A stretch of DNA of 64,000 nt from Flavobacterium branchiarum (lineage in GTDB: Bacteria > Bacteroidota > Bacteroidia > Flavobacteriales > Flavobacteriaceae). The stretch covers positions 930,001 to 994,000 of the forward strand of contig NZ_JAUFQQ010000005.1 of the NCBI RefSeq assembly GCF_030409845.1, in the 5' to 3' direction. Of this stretch, positions 1-8,417 are shown piece by piece. Numbering within the stretch: the stretch's first letter is position 1; the number at the start of each line of letters is the position of its first letter. Below the pieces are notes generated by a model, which was not told the DNA's origin, ran no database searches, and saw only the letters and a list, made by a program, of their open reading frames with translations. The translations under genes were made by a program, and so were the position numbers.

Positions 1-500
1 TAGCTGCTGGTATGCCGGTTTTTACAGTACTTAAAGTAGAAAAAATACGGGTTAAAGTTTCTGTTCCCGAGAATGATATAAAAGAGTTGAAAATCGGTGA
101 TGATGCAAATATCTACTTAAAGACACTGGATAAGACTTATACCGGAAAAATTATCGAGAAGGGAGTTGTGGCCAATCCATATTCCAGAGCATATACGGTT
201 AAGGTAGATATTCTAAATGGCAGCGACGAACTGCTTCCGGGGATGGACTGTAACATTACATTTAAATCGGATAACTTGACAGGCTATTCACTTCCAATTT
301 CTGTAATTCAAATTTCTGCAAGGAATGAACGGTATGTGTGGAAGGTCAGTAAAGACAATACTGTGTCAAAACAAACAGTGAAAATAGGAGAACTGACTTC
401 AGATGGCGTGGTTGTCTTAGAAGGTATTGGAGAAGGAGACCGGATTGTTACCGAAGGTTTTCAAAAAATCTTTGAAGGATCTAAAGTTATCGTTAACTAA
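1..500 (+). CDS. RND efflux periplasmic adaptor (HlyD/MFP family), 3' part
   Basis: The reading frame is open to the left edge, so this is the C-terminal part of a gene starting outside the window; the internal ATG at 12 is not the start. About 165 residues remain. They fit the beta-barrel and membrane-proximal domains of membrane-fusion proteins: strands such as VKVSVPENDIKELKIGDDA, then a LPGMDCNITF turn and a closing GIGEGDRIVTEGFQKIFEG segment. Adaptors of this family link the inner-membrane RND pump to the TolC-like channel across the periplasm. The stop lies 18 bp before the permease gene, which supports one operon. Family assignment is firm; substrate is unknown. Confidence 0.88.
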   Translation, partial: AAGMPVFTVLKVEKIRVKVSVPENDIKELKIGDDANIYLKTLDKTYTGKIIEKGVVANPYSRAYTVKVDILNGSDELLPGMDCNITFKSDNLTGYSLPISVIQISARNERYVWKVSKDNTVSKQTVKIGELTSDGVVVLEGIGEGDRIVTEGFQKIFEGSKVIVN

Positions 501-518
501 AAACTTGAACTATAAGAA

Positions 519-3500
519 ATGGCAAATAATATTAAAGCAGTAGCATGGGCTATGCGTTACCATAAAGTTGTCTTTTTAGTAACGGCGTTACTTCTACTAG
601 CGGGAATTGGTGGGCTTCTCTATATGCCCAAACAGGAATATCCAACTGTAAATATAAATCAGGGGATTATTGCGGGAATATACCCCGGAGCTAATTCAGA
701 ACAGGTCGCAAAACAACTGACCAAACCTTTGGAAGAACATCTTTTCAAATATAAAGAAGTAAAAAGAAAGGCTACCTATTCACAGTCTAAAGACGGTATT
801 GTTTACGTTTACATTACCTTGAATGATTATGTAAAAAACAAGGATGAGGTATGGGCAAAAATAAGACACGGCTTAAATGAACTTAAACAGGAACTGCCTC
901 CCGAGGTATTGGCGCTGGTAGTAGATTCAGAGTTCGGTGAAACTTCAGCTTTACTGTTTTCAGTCGAGTCCGAAAGTAAAACTTACCGACAGCTTGAAGG
1001 CTATTTGGAGAAAATAGAATCGAGACTAAGACAGGTACCCGAAGTTTCAAAGTTGACAAAATCAGGAGAGCAGAAAGAAAGGATAGCCATCTATCTAGAT
1101 AAAGGAAAAATGGCAAAAAATGGCATTCAGGTTCAGGAAATCGGAGAAGTACTCTATACACAAGGACTGAAAGGGTATGCAGGTGATATAGATAACGGAG
1201 ATATGTCAGTCCCAATCTATCTAAATACTGCGAATCAGACCGAACAGAACATTGCCAATCAAATTATCAGGGGTGATGGACAAACGGATATACTTCGGTT
1301 AAAGGATGTAGCGAATATTGTGAGAGAATATCCTACACCAGATAATTTTATCAAGAATAACGGAAAAAAGTGCTTGTTGATGTCTGTCGAAATGCAGACA
1401 GGGAATGATATTACCCGTTTCGGAAAGGAATTAAACTCCATCCTTTTAGAGGAAGGAGCCAAACTTCCTTCCGATGTTAAAATCAGTACCATTGTCGATC
1501 AATCAAAAGTTGTACAAAAATCAGTCGATGAGTTTCTGATCGAGATGCTTATAGCCATAATCTCGGTTGTACTTGTTACTGTATTTTTTATGCCCGTACG
1601 TGTTGCAGCAGTAGCAGCTACTTCTATTCCCATTACGATTTTTATCTCATTGGGAATTATGTATGCAGCAGGTTTCGAATTAAATGTTGTTACGTTTGCA
1701 GCACTCATAGTTGTACTCGGTCTTATCGTAGATGACTGTATCGTTATAGTAGATAGCTACATTGAGCATCTTGATGAGGGCATGTCCCGCTGGCATGCAT
1801 CAATTGCAGGTGCGGGAGAGTATTTCAAATCTCTGGTTTCTGCAACACTTATCATTAGCGTTACGTTCTTCCCCTTTCTTATCACACTGAAAGGACCGAA
1901 TAAAGACTTTATGTTTTCTTACCCGTGGACGCTTACAATCACACTCTTTGTTTCTCTTGCAGTAGCCTTGTTTATCATTCCTTTTATGCAGTATATCCTG
2001 ATAAAAAAAGGTTTGCATAAAGATAAGGAAGACACCAAGAAAAGTTTTCTTGACCGAATTCAGTCAGGTTATGATAAGCTTCTTCCGGTATTCTTTAAAC
2101 GTCCGGTATTAACCCTATCTATCTTAATTACTTCTGTGGTGTTGGCTATGTTAATGCTGGGAAATGCCAAGATGAGAATGATGCCTATTGCTGAACGTGA
2201 TCTATTTGCAGTAGAAATTTATCTTCCACAGGGCAATTCTTTGGTTCAAACCGAAAAAGTGGCTGACAGTCTGGAAAAAGTCTTGAAAAAAGATGATAGG
2301 GTACTATCCATTACTTCTTTTATCGGAGCAAGCTCCCCTCGTTTCCATTCAGGTTATTCACCCAATATGCCTTCGAAAAACTACGCTCAATTTATTGTTA
2401 ACACCAAATCAAATAAAGCTACAGAAGAAATACTGAATGAATATGCAGACAAATATGCCTTTCATTTCCCGAGAGCTTATGTTTTCTTTAAGCAGCTAGA
2501 TAATGAGGTAGTACGCTATCCTATAGAAGTAAGATTGACAGGTGCCGATGAAACCACATTGAAATCCATGTCTAAAGAGCTGATCCGTGATTTATCTAAA
2601 ATGGATGAATTCCTTTGGGTACATAACGATGCAGAAAATCCATCGTCGTCGGTACAGATAAATATAGACCAACAACTTGCTAATCGTCAGGGAATCTCTA
2701 ACAATTCTGTGGCACAGGAACTTGGTGTGATTAATAAAGGCTTTGATATAACAAATGTTTGGGAGGATGACTACAAGATGAATATCACGTTGAGAGGTGA
2801 AGTAGACAGCCTAAGGCAACTTAATCGTTTAGGTGATATATATGTGCCAAACATGGCTGGTGTATCTGTACCGTTGAATCAAGTTGCCGAAGTTTCGCCT
2901 GCTTGGAGAGATGGACAGATAAACACACGCAATGGCATTTATACGATGTCTGTACTTGCCGATCTTAAGCGAAATGTAAATCCAAATGATATATTTCCTA
3001 AGGTAAGTACCTTGGTAGATTCCCTTCTTAAAAAAGATGACTATAAGAATGTTGAAGTTAAATATGGTGGTGTTTCAGAATCAAATGAAGAGTCAGTTCC
3101 GCAAACGCTTATTGCTCTGTTGATAGCCATATTCATCATCTATTTTGTACTTGTTTTTCACTACAAGAAAATCAGTCTGGCCAACCTGACGCTGGCATCA
3201 ACCGTACTCTGTTTTTTCGGTGCCGCATTTGGAATATGGGTAACCGGATTTGAATTCGGAATGACTTCAGTTCTGGGATTCGTATGTCTAATCGGTATTG
3301 TAATGAGGAATGGTATTATCCTTTTTGACTATGCTGATAAGCTTAGAAAAAACGAGAAAATGACAGTAAAAGAAGCTGCATTGGAAGCTGGAAAAAGAAG
3401 GATGAGGCCAATTGTATTGACTTCGGTAGCCGCTTCAGTTGGTGTAATTACGATGTTGGTTGTTGGAAGCCCTCTCTGGGGACCAATGGCAGCTATCATC

Positions 3501-3599
3501 TGTTTCGGAGCACTATTCTCCATGGTCTTTATATTAACAATCCTGCCTGTTTCTTATTGGCTCGTTTACAGAAAACAGGATACTAAAATCGTAAAATAA
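519..3599 (+). CDS. RND efflux transporter permease (AcrB/MdtB-like)
   Basis: A 1026-residue protein, the usual length for RND permeases. It has an N-terminal membrane helix (about residues 14-34), a large periplasmic loop, a central helix bundle (about 340-490), a second periplasmic loop and a C-terminal bundle (about 865-1015). The proton-relay pair Asp405-Asp406 lies in GLIVDDCIVIVDS, the conserved helix-4 position. The protein should export small molecules by proton antiport, with the adaptor upstream and the channel downstream. Its stop overlaps the next start by one base (TAATG). HAE-type drug export is likelier than heavy metal export, but the sequence does not give the substrate. Confidence 0.95.
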   Translation: MANNIKAVAWAMRYHKVVFLVTALLLLAGIGGLLYMPKQEYPTVNINQGIIAGIYPGANSEQVAKQLTKPLEEHLFKYKEVKRKATYSQSKDGIVYVYITLNDYVKNKDEVWAKIRHGLNELKQELPPEVLALVVDSEFGETSALLFSVESESKTYRQLEGYLEKIESRLRQVPEVSKLTKSGEQKERIAIYLDKGKMAKNGIQVQEIGEVLYTQGLKGYAGDIDNGDMSVPIYLNTANQTEQNIANQIIRGDGQTDILRLKDVANIVREYPTPDNFIKNNGKKCLLMSVEMQTGNDITRFGKELNSILLEEGAKLPSDVKISTIVDQSKVVQKSVDEFLIEMLIAIISVVLVTVFFMPVRVAAVAATSIPITIFISLGIMYAAGFELNVVTFAALIVVLGLIVDDCIVIVDSYIEHLDEGMSRWHASIAGAGEYFKSLVSATLIISVTFFPFLITLKGPNKDFMFSYPWTLTITLFVSLAVALFIIPFMQYILIKKGLHKDKEDTKKSFLDRIQSGYDKLLPVFFKRPVLTLSILITSVVLAMLMLGNAKMRMMPIAERDLFAVEIYLPQGNSLVQTEKVADSLEKVLKKDDRVLSITSFIGASSPRFHSGYSPNMPSKNYAQFIVNTKSNKATEEILNEYADKYAFHFPRAYVFFKQLDNEVVRYPIEVRLTGADETTLKSMSKELIRDLSKMDEFLWVHNDAENPSSSVQINIDQQLANRQGISNNSVAQELGVINKGFDITNVWEDDYKMNITLRGEVDSLRQLNRLGDIYVPNMAGVSVPLNQVAEVSPAWRDGQINTRNGIYTMSVLADLKRNVNPNDIFPKVSTLVDSLLKKDDYKNVEVKYGGVSESNEESVPQTLIALLIAIFIIYFVLVFHYKKISLANLTLASTVLCFFGAAFGIWVTGFEFGMTSVLGFVCLIGIVMRNGIILFDYADKLRKNEKMTVKEAALEAGKRRMRPIVLTSVAASVGVITMLVVGSPLWGPMAAIICFGALFSMVFILTILPVSYWLVYRKQDTKIVK

Positions 3600-4909
3600 T
3601 GAAATCTCTTCACTATATATTTTTTGCCCTTCTTTTTTTGGCTACAAGTGCTGCTTCAGCACAGACTACATATACGCTGGAACAGTGCAAAGAACTCACG
3701 TTAAAGAATAACAATGCGCTAAAAGCTGATCGTTTGTCTATGGAGGAAGCATCTTTAACTAAAAAGGAAGCTTTTACCAATTATTTTCCAAAAGTAAGTG
3801 CCTTCGGATTAGGTTATCATCTTAAAGAAGGAATGATTGGCAAAGAATCCGCAGAAATGATAAACATGCTTGGTTCAAGTTTTCCGGGAATGCCCAATGT
3901 AAGGGACAGGAAAAATGGCTATATGCTAGGTATATCTTTAGAACAGCCCGTTTTTACAGGAGGACAGATTTATTATGGAAATAAATTAGCAGAGTTAGGC
4001 GAAGATGTCAGTAAATATCAGACTCAGGAAGCTGAAAAGAATTTACTAGTAAACGTAGAACAATACTATTGGACATTAGTATCCCTATATGAGAAACGCA
4101 AAACTATTGATGTAATGAAAAATCTAGCTGATAATCTTTTCAGCGACGTTAAAGTTGCTGTAGATGCAGGCGTTACAAATAGAAACGATTTATTGCAGGT
4201 ACAGTTGAAACAGAACGAGATAAAGACAGCTAGTGTAGAACTAGAAAACGGTATCAGTTTATTAAAAATTCAGCTTGCACAGTTAATGAATGTAGATGGT
4301 GGTCAATTCGAAATAGAAACCAAGGATCAAGAGTATATTTCCAATCCCGTTACTCTCCTTGTGGATCATAACCAGGCCGTAACAAATACGAATATGCACA
4401 AGCTCCTAAGTAAAAACATTGAAGCTAAACAACTGGAAAAGAAAATAGAACGTGGTAAATTGCTTCCATACTTTGGTGTTGGAGCTGGATATTACCAATA
4501 CAATGATATTTTTAAAAATAGAAATCCGTCTACTATGGTTCATGCAACTTTAACCCTTCCCATTTCAGACTGGTGGGGCGGTTCTTACAATCTCCGTAAA
4601 AAGCAAACTCAGATAGACAGGGCAGAATACGAGAAAAAAGATACTGATCAAAAGCTATTTGTGATGTTCCAAAGTTATTGGAACAAATTAAATGAAAATT
4701 ACAATAAGTTACTATTGGCCAAACAGGCCATTGAGACAGCTGAGGAAAATGTGCGAATAAATAAAGACCAATATCAGAATGGGCTAAGCATATTAAGCGA
4801 TCTTATTGATGCCCAGTCACTATTACAACAGAGCAGAGATCAGTACACAGAAGCATACACGGGATTTCTAGTTGCTAGATACCTCTATCTTAGAGAAACC
4901 GGAAGATAA
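3599..4909 (+). CDS. TolC-family outer membrane efflux channel
   Basis: 436 residues with a signal peptide ending near AASAQ (residue 22), then two repeats of long alpha-helical hairpin sequence separated by short beta-strand segments (for example LPYFGVGAGYY), as expected for an OEP/TolC protomer. It overlaps the permease stop by one base, so the three efflux genes are probably translationally coupled. It forms the outer-membrane exit duct of the tripartite pump. The family is clear; specificity is not. Confidence 0.93.
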   Translation: MKSLHYIFFALLFLATSAASAQTTYTLEQCKELTLKNNNALKADRLSMEEASLTKKEAFTNYFPKVSAFGLGYHLKEGMIGKESAEMINMLGSSFPGMPNVRDRKNGYMLGISLEQPVFTGGQIYYGNKLAELGEDVSKYQTQEAEKNLLVNVEQYYWTLVSLYEKRKTIDVMKNLADNLFSDVKVAVDAGVTNRNDLLQVQLKQNEIKTASVELENGISLLKIQLAQLMNVDGGQFEIETKDQEYISNPVTLLVDHNQAVTNTNMHKLLSKNIEAKQLEKKIERGKLLPYFGVGAGYYQYNDIFKNRNPSTMVHATLTLPISDWWGGSYNLRKKQTQIDRAEYEKKDTDQKLFVMFQSYWNKLNENYNKLLLAKQAIETAEENVRINKDQYQNGLSILSDLIDAQSLLQQSRDQYTEAYTGFLVARYLYLRETGR

Positions 4910-4920
4910 ATTATACAACA

Positions 4921-5166
4921 ATGGATAAAAGCAATTTTAAAAAGACACTTGGTTTTATATTCTTTGGCATCACGCTCATATGCTGGGTTGGTGCACCCAT
5001 AATACCATTTACTGATATCCCTAATAAGGCAATTGTGACAACAACGGTGGTTATTGTCGGCGAGGTATTTTTTGTATCAGCTATTGCACTTCTTGGAAAA
5101 GAATATTGGGGTAAAATCAAGCAGTGGTTCAAGAACTTATTCAGTAAGAACACCAAAGAAAACTAG
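4921..5166 (+). CDS. Small transporter-suffix-domain membrane protein
   Basis: 81 residues with two hydrophobic helices (about 9-29 and 37-59) and a basic tail ending in SALLGKEYW-like sequence (here IALLGKEYWGKIKQWFK). I recognise this as the small 'transporter suffix' type that occurs alone or fused to the end of transporters. It starts 11 bp after the TolC gene on the same strand, so it is probably the last gene of the efflux operon. A reverse-strand frame of equal length covers the same DNA, but it lacks this family signature and operon position. Function is not established. Confidence 0.75.
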   Translation: MDKSNFKKTLGFIFFGITLICWVGAPIIPFTDIPNKAIVTTTVVIVGEVFFVSAIALLGKEYWGKIKQWFKNLFSKNTKEN

Positions 5167-5214
5167 GTATATTAATAAATTTTAAATGGTTCACTAATCA
5201 ATAAAAATGAAAAC

Positions 5215-5604
5215 ATGCAAAAGAGCGTAAATTTTACAGTAATATTTTTGACAGCATTTCTATTTCTTATCTGCTCAGCTTATGGGCAGAATAAGGAAGA
5301 TAAATTTACAGGAAAGTGGCTTTCAAAAGATAAAATGATAGTCGAAGTCTACAAAGTAGGAAAAGGTTTTAATATCAAACAATTAGAAGCTCCCAAACAG
5401 AAAGAAAAGTTAAATAATGGAAAAGTAGTGGCTAAGAACATACTTGAAACATCAAAAGGTGAATATAAAGGAACTTCAATTGACCTAAACGACGATAAAG
5501 AATATCAAAGTATGTGGATTATCAGTGATGGTGATGGAAAGAGTTTGACATTTAAGCTTAAATGGGGATTTATTTGGCATAGTGAAATTTGGACGAAATT
5601 ATAG
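5215..5604 (+). CDS. Small secreted lipocalin-like protein
   Basis: 129 residues with a clear signal peptide (MQKSVNFTVIFLTAFLFLICSAYGQ), then a short beta-rich domain beginning FTGKWLSKDKMIVEV. The GKW opening and alternating strands resemble small lipocalin or DUF2147-type secreted proteins, but no catalytic residue stands out. It lies 48 bp after the efflux operon on the same strand and may be co-transcribed. I do not assign a function. Confidence 0.7.
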   Translation: MQKSVNFTVIFLTAFLFLICSAYGQNKEDKFTGKWLSKDKMIVEVYKVGKGFNIKQLEAPKQKEKLNNGKVVAKNILETSKGEYKGTSIDLNDDKEYQSMWIISDGDGKSLTFKLKWGFIWHSEIWTKL

Positions 5605-5666
5605 ACTTAGTAATATAAATTTTAAATGTCAAATGATTGTATGTAATAATTTAAATCATTGGGAAA

Positions 5667-6314
5667 ATGATCCCATCTAATAATAGGTGTTGTATAATAA
5701 TTGCTTTTTTGTTTTTTTTTAGCAACTACGTATTTTCTCAAGACACCATAAGTAACAGCTATAGAGATAAAATAGAGATTACTACTTCATTTGGACTCAG
5801 CATCCCGCGTTCAGATTTTATGAAGCATAGTAATATTGGTATAAGAACGATGACTGGCTTCCAATATCGGTACAACAAGAGTATATTCTTCAGAGCCGTA
5901 TATGAGATATCACTTTACAGTTTTACAAATAGTAGATCAGTCGATGGATTTTCCGTTATAAACAAGGGGAATCGCTCTTTAATCGGTGCGTTCGTAGATA
6001 TCGGATCAAATACAGTTATTGGTGACAGAATTGAAATTGGGGGTTTTACTGGGTTTGGTTTATTATGGCTCACAAGCCCTTTTACCGAGGTTCAGGGAAG
6101 TGTTGCCAGTATCAATACGCGCTCGGAAACAAAAGCTTACGAGACTTATAGATTGGGTGGTTTTGCATCATATCGTGTTAATAAAAAATTTGCATTGTAT
6201 ATCGAATTACAGCATTTCAATGCTCTACGGCGTTCTCATGTCTTTGACAGTAAGCTTGGTGGTACCAATATCGCTTTAGGTTTTCGAACGAATTTGAGCA
6301 ATCAAAAAAGATGA
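5667..6314 (+). CDS. Outer membrane beta-barrel protein
   Basis: 215 residues with a signal peptide (about 1-24, ending VFSQ). The rest is alternating amphipathic strands with aromatic girdles (TGFQYRYNKSIFF, GGFTGFGLLWL, RLGGFASYRVNKKFALYIEL), ending in a short strand GFRTNLS. This is the pattern of small porin-like OmpA/OprF-type barrels in Bacteroidetes. It stands 62 bp after the previous gene in the same direction. Partner and ligand are unknown. Confidence 0.72.
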   Translation: MIPSNNRCCIIIAFLFFFSNYVFSQDTISNSYRDKIEITTSFGLSIPRSDFMKHSNIGIRTMTGFQYRYNKSIFFRAVYEISLYSFTNSRSVDGFSVINKGNRSLIGAFVDIGSNTVIGDRIEIGGFTGFGLLWLTSPFTEVQGSVASINTRSETKAYETYRLGGFASYRVNKKFALYIELQHFNALRRSHVFDSKLGGTNIALGFRTNLSNQKR

Positions 6315-6357
6315 CGGAACGTCAGTAAAAGCTCTTAGTAACAAAAAATAAAAGATT

Positions 6358-6609
6358 ATGGATAAAGTAAATTCTAAAAAAATAAAGATCAACTGTTCTG
6401 TGGAGCAGGTTGTAGATATTTTTTTTCAGCTACATAACGAGCTCTATTTTGAGGGTAAGCCGTTAATCGGTGGCAATCCTGAAGACTTGGCAAGAATAAT
6501 TACGAACTCTTTCCTAGACAGTGAAGGCAAAGCGCTAGATCCCTCGTGGGTTAAAACAATGTTAGTTCCACCGACACCTAGCAGGGAGTATAAGGTATTT
6601 ATAATGTAA
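6358..6609 (+). CDS. Small hypothetical protein of the integrated element
   Basis: 83 residues, no signal peptide, no membrane helix. The N-terminal half is amphipathic helical (VEQVVDIFFQLHNELYF). The C-terminal part contains a D-P-S-W-V-K-T-M segment that resembles the end of short helix-rich proteins often found beside RteC-type genes. I do not recognise a named family. Codon use and composition match its neighbours. It is co-directional with the genes on both sides, 43 and 93 bp away. Confidence 0.55.
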   Translation: MDKVNSKKIKINCSVEQVVDIFFQLHNELYFEGKPLIGGNPEDLARIITNSFLDSEGKALDPSWVKTMLVPPTPSREYKVFIM

Positions 6610-6702
6610 TTCCTAAGTCAGATAAAGTCTCAAAAATTACGGACTAGAGACACTAATAATGTCGAATAATTATAATCTATAAGTAGGAAGGGGAATTGAA
6701 TA

Positions 6703-7488
6703 ATGATAGTAAATAATAAAATTGGGATTACACTTTCAGGAGGTGGGTTTAGAGGAATAGCTCACCTTGGTGTTCTCCAATGTATGGAAGAGTTAGGAAT
6801 CTCATTTGATGCTATTTCAGGTGCAAGCGCAGGTGCACTTATTGGTGCCTTTATTGCGGAAGGCTACAGTCCTGCAGAGATTTTCAAATTTGCAAAAACA
6901 GAAAAGTTTTTCAATTACACAGATTTATTTCGAGGTAATGGAGGAATGTTCAGTCCAGATATATTTGAAAGGATTATTACCAAATATATCCCTCATAACA
7001 GTTTTGAGCAGCTCAAAGTCCCATTATATGTTTCTGTTACTGATTTGAGTAATGCTCGGTCGTTGGTGTTCAATCAGGGCTGCCTAAGTTTGGCAATTAA
7101 ATCTTCATGTTGTTTCCCTATGGTCTTTGTCCCCGTCAATTATCATAATGATACTATATTATGCGATGGAGGTATACTAAATAATTTTCCTGTTGAACAC
7201 ATAAATGCAACATGCGGAAAGAGTGTTGGAGTGGATGTAAATTCTATTGAGATTGCAAGGGGACATATGGGATATGGTGAAATCATGGACCGCATTATCC
7301 GAATAATTACTTCAAAAATAGATAAAGAAGGAGCAAATTACTGCGACGTCTTTATACAGCCGGGAGAACTTCGAAAGTTTTCAACTTTCGACACAAAACA
7401 TATGGATGAAATATATCAAATAGGATATGAACATGCTAAAAAATTTGAAGATGATTTGCTGTCTTTAAGACAGGATAATAACTGTTGA
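6703..7488 (+). CDS. Patatin-like phospholipase
   Basis: 261 residues with the full patatin signature. An oxyanion-hole glycine loop GGGFRG lies near residues 13-18, the nucleophile elbow GASAG has Ser42, and the dyad aspartate is Asp155 in DGG. Proteins of this family hydrolyse acyl esters of phospholipids or other lipids. There is no signal peptide, so it should act in the cytoplasm or at the inner membrane face. A purine-rich ribosome-binding region (AGTAGGAAGGGG) precedes the ATG. It sits alone between small genes and an RteC paralogue, consistent with cargo of the mobile element. Confidence 0.92.
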   Translation: MIVNNKIGITLSGGGFRGIAHLGVLQCMEELGISFDAISGASAGALIGAFIAEGYSPAEIFKFAKTEKFFNYTDLFRGNGGMFSPDIFERIITKYIPHNSFEQLKVPLYVSVTDLSNARSLVFNQGCLSLAIKSSCCFPMVFVPVNYHNDTILCDGGILNNFPVEHINATCGKSVGVDVNSIEIARGHMGYGEIMDRIIRIITSKIDKEGANYCDVFIQPGELRKFSTFDTKHMDEIYQIGYEHAKKFEDDLLSLRQDNNC

Positions 7489-7570
7489 GTATAAAACATT
7501 AGTAGACTATTGCCTATTGGATAAATATCATATTAAGTTTCATAACTCAAAAATCGCAACAATTTAATAG

Positions 7571-8398
7571 ATGAAAAAATACTGTTATGAAAAATTACAG
7601 CAGCTAAATGACCACCTAAATGATTTATCATGTGATAAAACAATGTTGCTTGCAGAAGACGCAATTGAAATTGCACAAAAAAAACTCAACGAGGTAAAGG
7701 AGTTTATCATTGAAAAGGGTTTTAAAGATGCTAATGAAGAAATCTGCTTTTTTAAGAAGATAAAACCGCAGTTTGTTGCTAAGTTGATTTATTACAACGG
7801 TATTTATAAGATTGAGGCTAAAATCCCTTATGGTGGAGATAAGGTAACGAAAAAGTATCTAAAAAATGAGATTACAAAATTGAAGCTATATTTTGATAAT
7901 AATCTTGAGTTTTACAAATATTACAGAACAAATAGTACTTACCTAGATGATAAATATTTTTTGCGAGGGAAATATGATATCAAACTAAGCTTAGATAGTT
8001 ATTATTTTGAGACAGATCATAGATTCTGTACTAGCCATGATTATAAAGTTGCAAAAATTTTAGCAAATGATCTTATCCAACTATATATTGAAGACAGAAT
8101 TTTTGGGCTTTCAAACATTTCAAGTGCAAAAAGTCCACACTATTCTTTGAACTGGACAGGAAGTAAAGCTGCATTAGTTGAACTTATTTATGCCTTGCAA
8201 GCTCAGGGGGTATTGGATTATGGTCATGCTGATATCAAACAGATCTCAAGAGTGTTTTCAAGAATGTTTAATGTAGATATCGGTGATTTTTATCATACTT
8301 ATTTAGAACTACGTAATAGGAAAATCAACAAAACCAAGTTTCTAGACTCTCTTAGAGATGTTTTAAGCAAAAAAATGGATGAACAGGACGATAAGTGA
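7571..8398 (+). CDS. RteC-domain protein (paralogue 1)
   Basis: 275 residues whose body (about 60-265) aligns by eye with the second RteC-type protein at 23424-24278. Shared features are the FFKKIKP/FFRNIKP block, the YYRTNSTYLDDKYFLR/YYRSGRVDRDDLYFR block, the TSHDYKVAKILANDL/TYYDYKIAKIISNDL block and the WTGSKAALVELIYAL/WTNSKNALIELIYAI block. RteC of CTnDOT is a DNA-binding activator of the element's excision genes. This copy lies next to the 3' end of the large helicase gene and converges on it. Whether it keeps the regulatory role or serves the cargo end is unknown. Confidence 0.85.
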   Translation: MKKYCYEKLQQLNDHLNDLSCDKTMLLAEDAIEIAQKKLNEVKEFIIEKGFKDANEEICFFKKIKPQFVAKLIYYNGIYKIEAKIPYGGDKVTKKYLKNEITKLKLYFDNNLEFYKYYRTNSTYLDDKYFLRGKYDIKLSLDSYYFETDHRFCTSHDYKVAKILANDLIQLYIEDRIFGLSNISSAKSPHYSLNWTGSKAALVELIYALQAQGVLDYGHADIKQISRVFSRMFNVDIGDFYHTYLELRNRKINKTKFLDSLRDVLSKKMDEQDDK

Positions 8399-8417
8399 GA
8401 GTTTATTTATATTTACG

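Noticed and set aside
4911..5156. 81-residue minus-strand ORF opposite the transporter-suffix gene
   Set aside because: The plus-strand frame matches a known small family and fits the efflux operon; this one does not.
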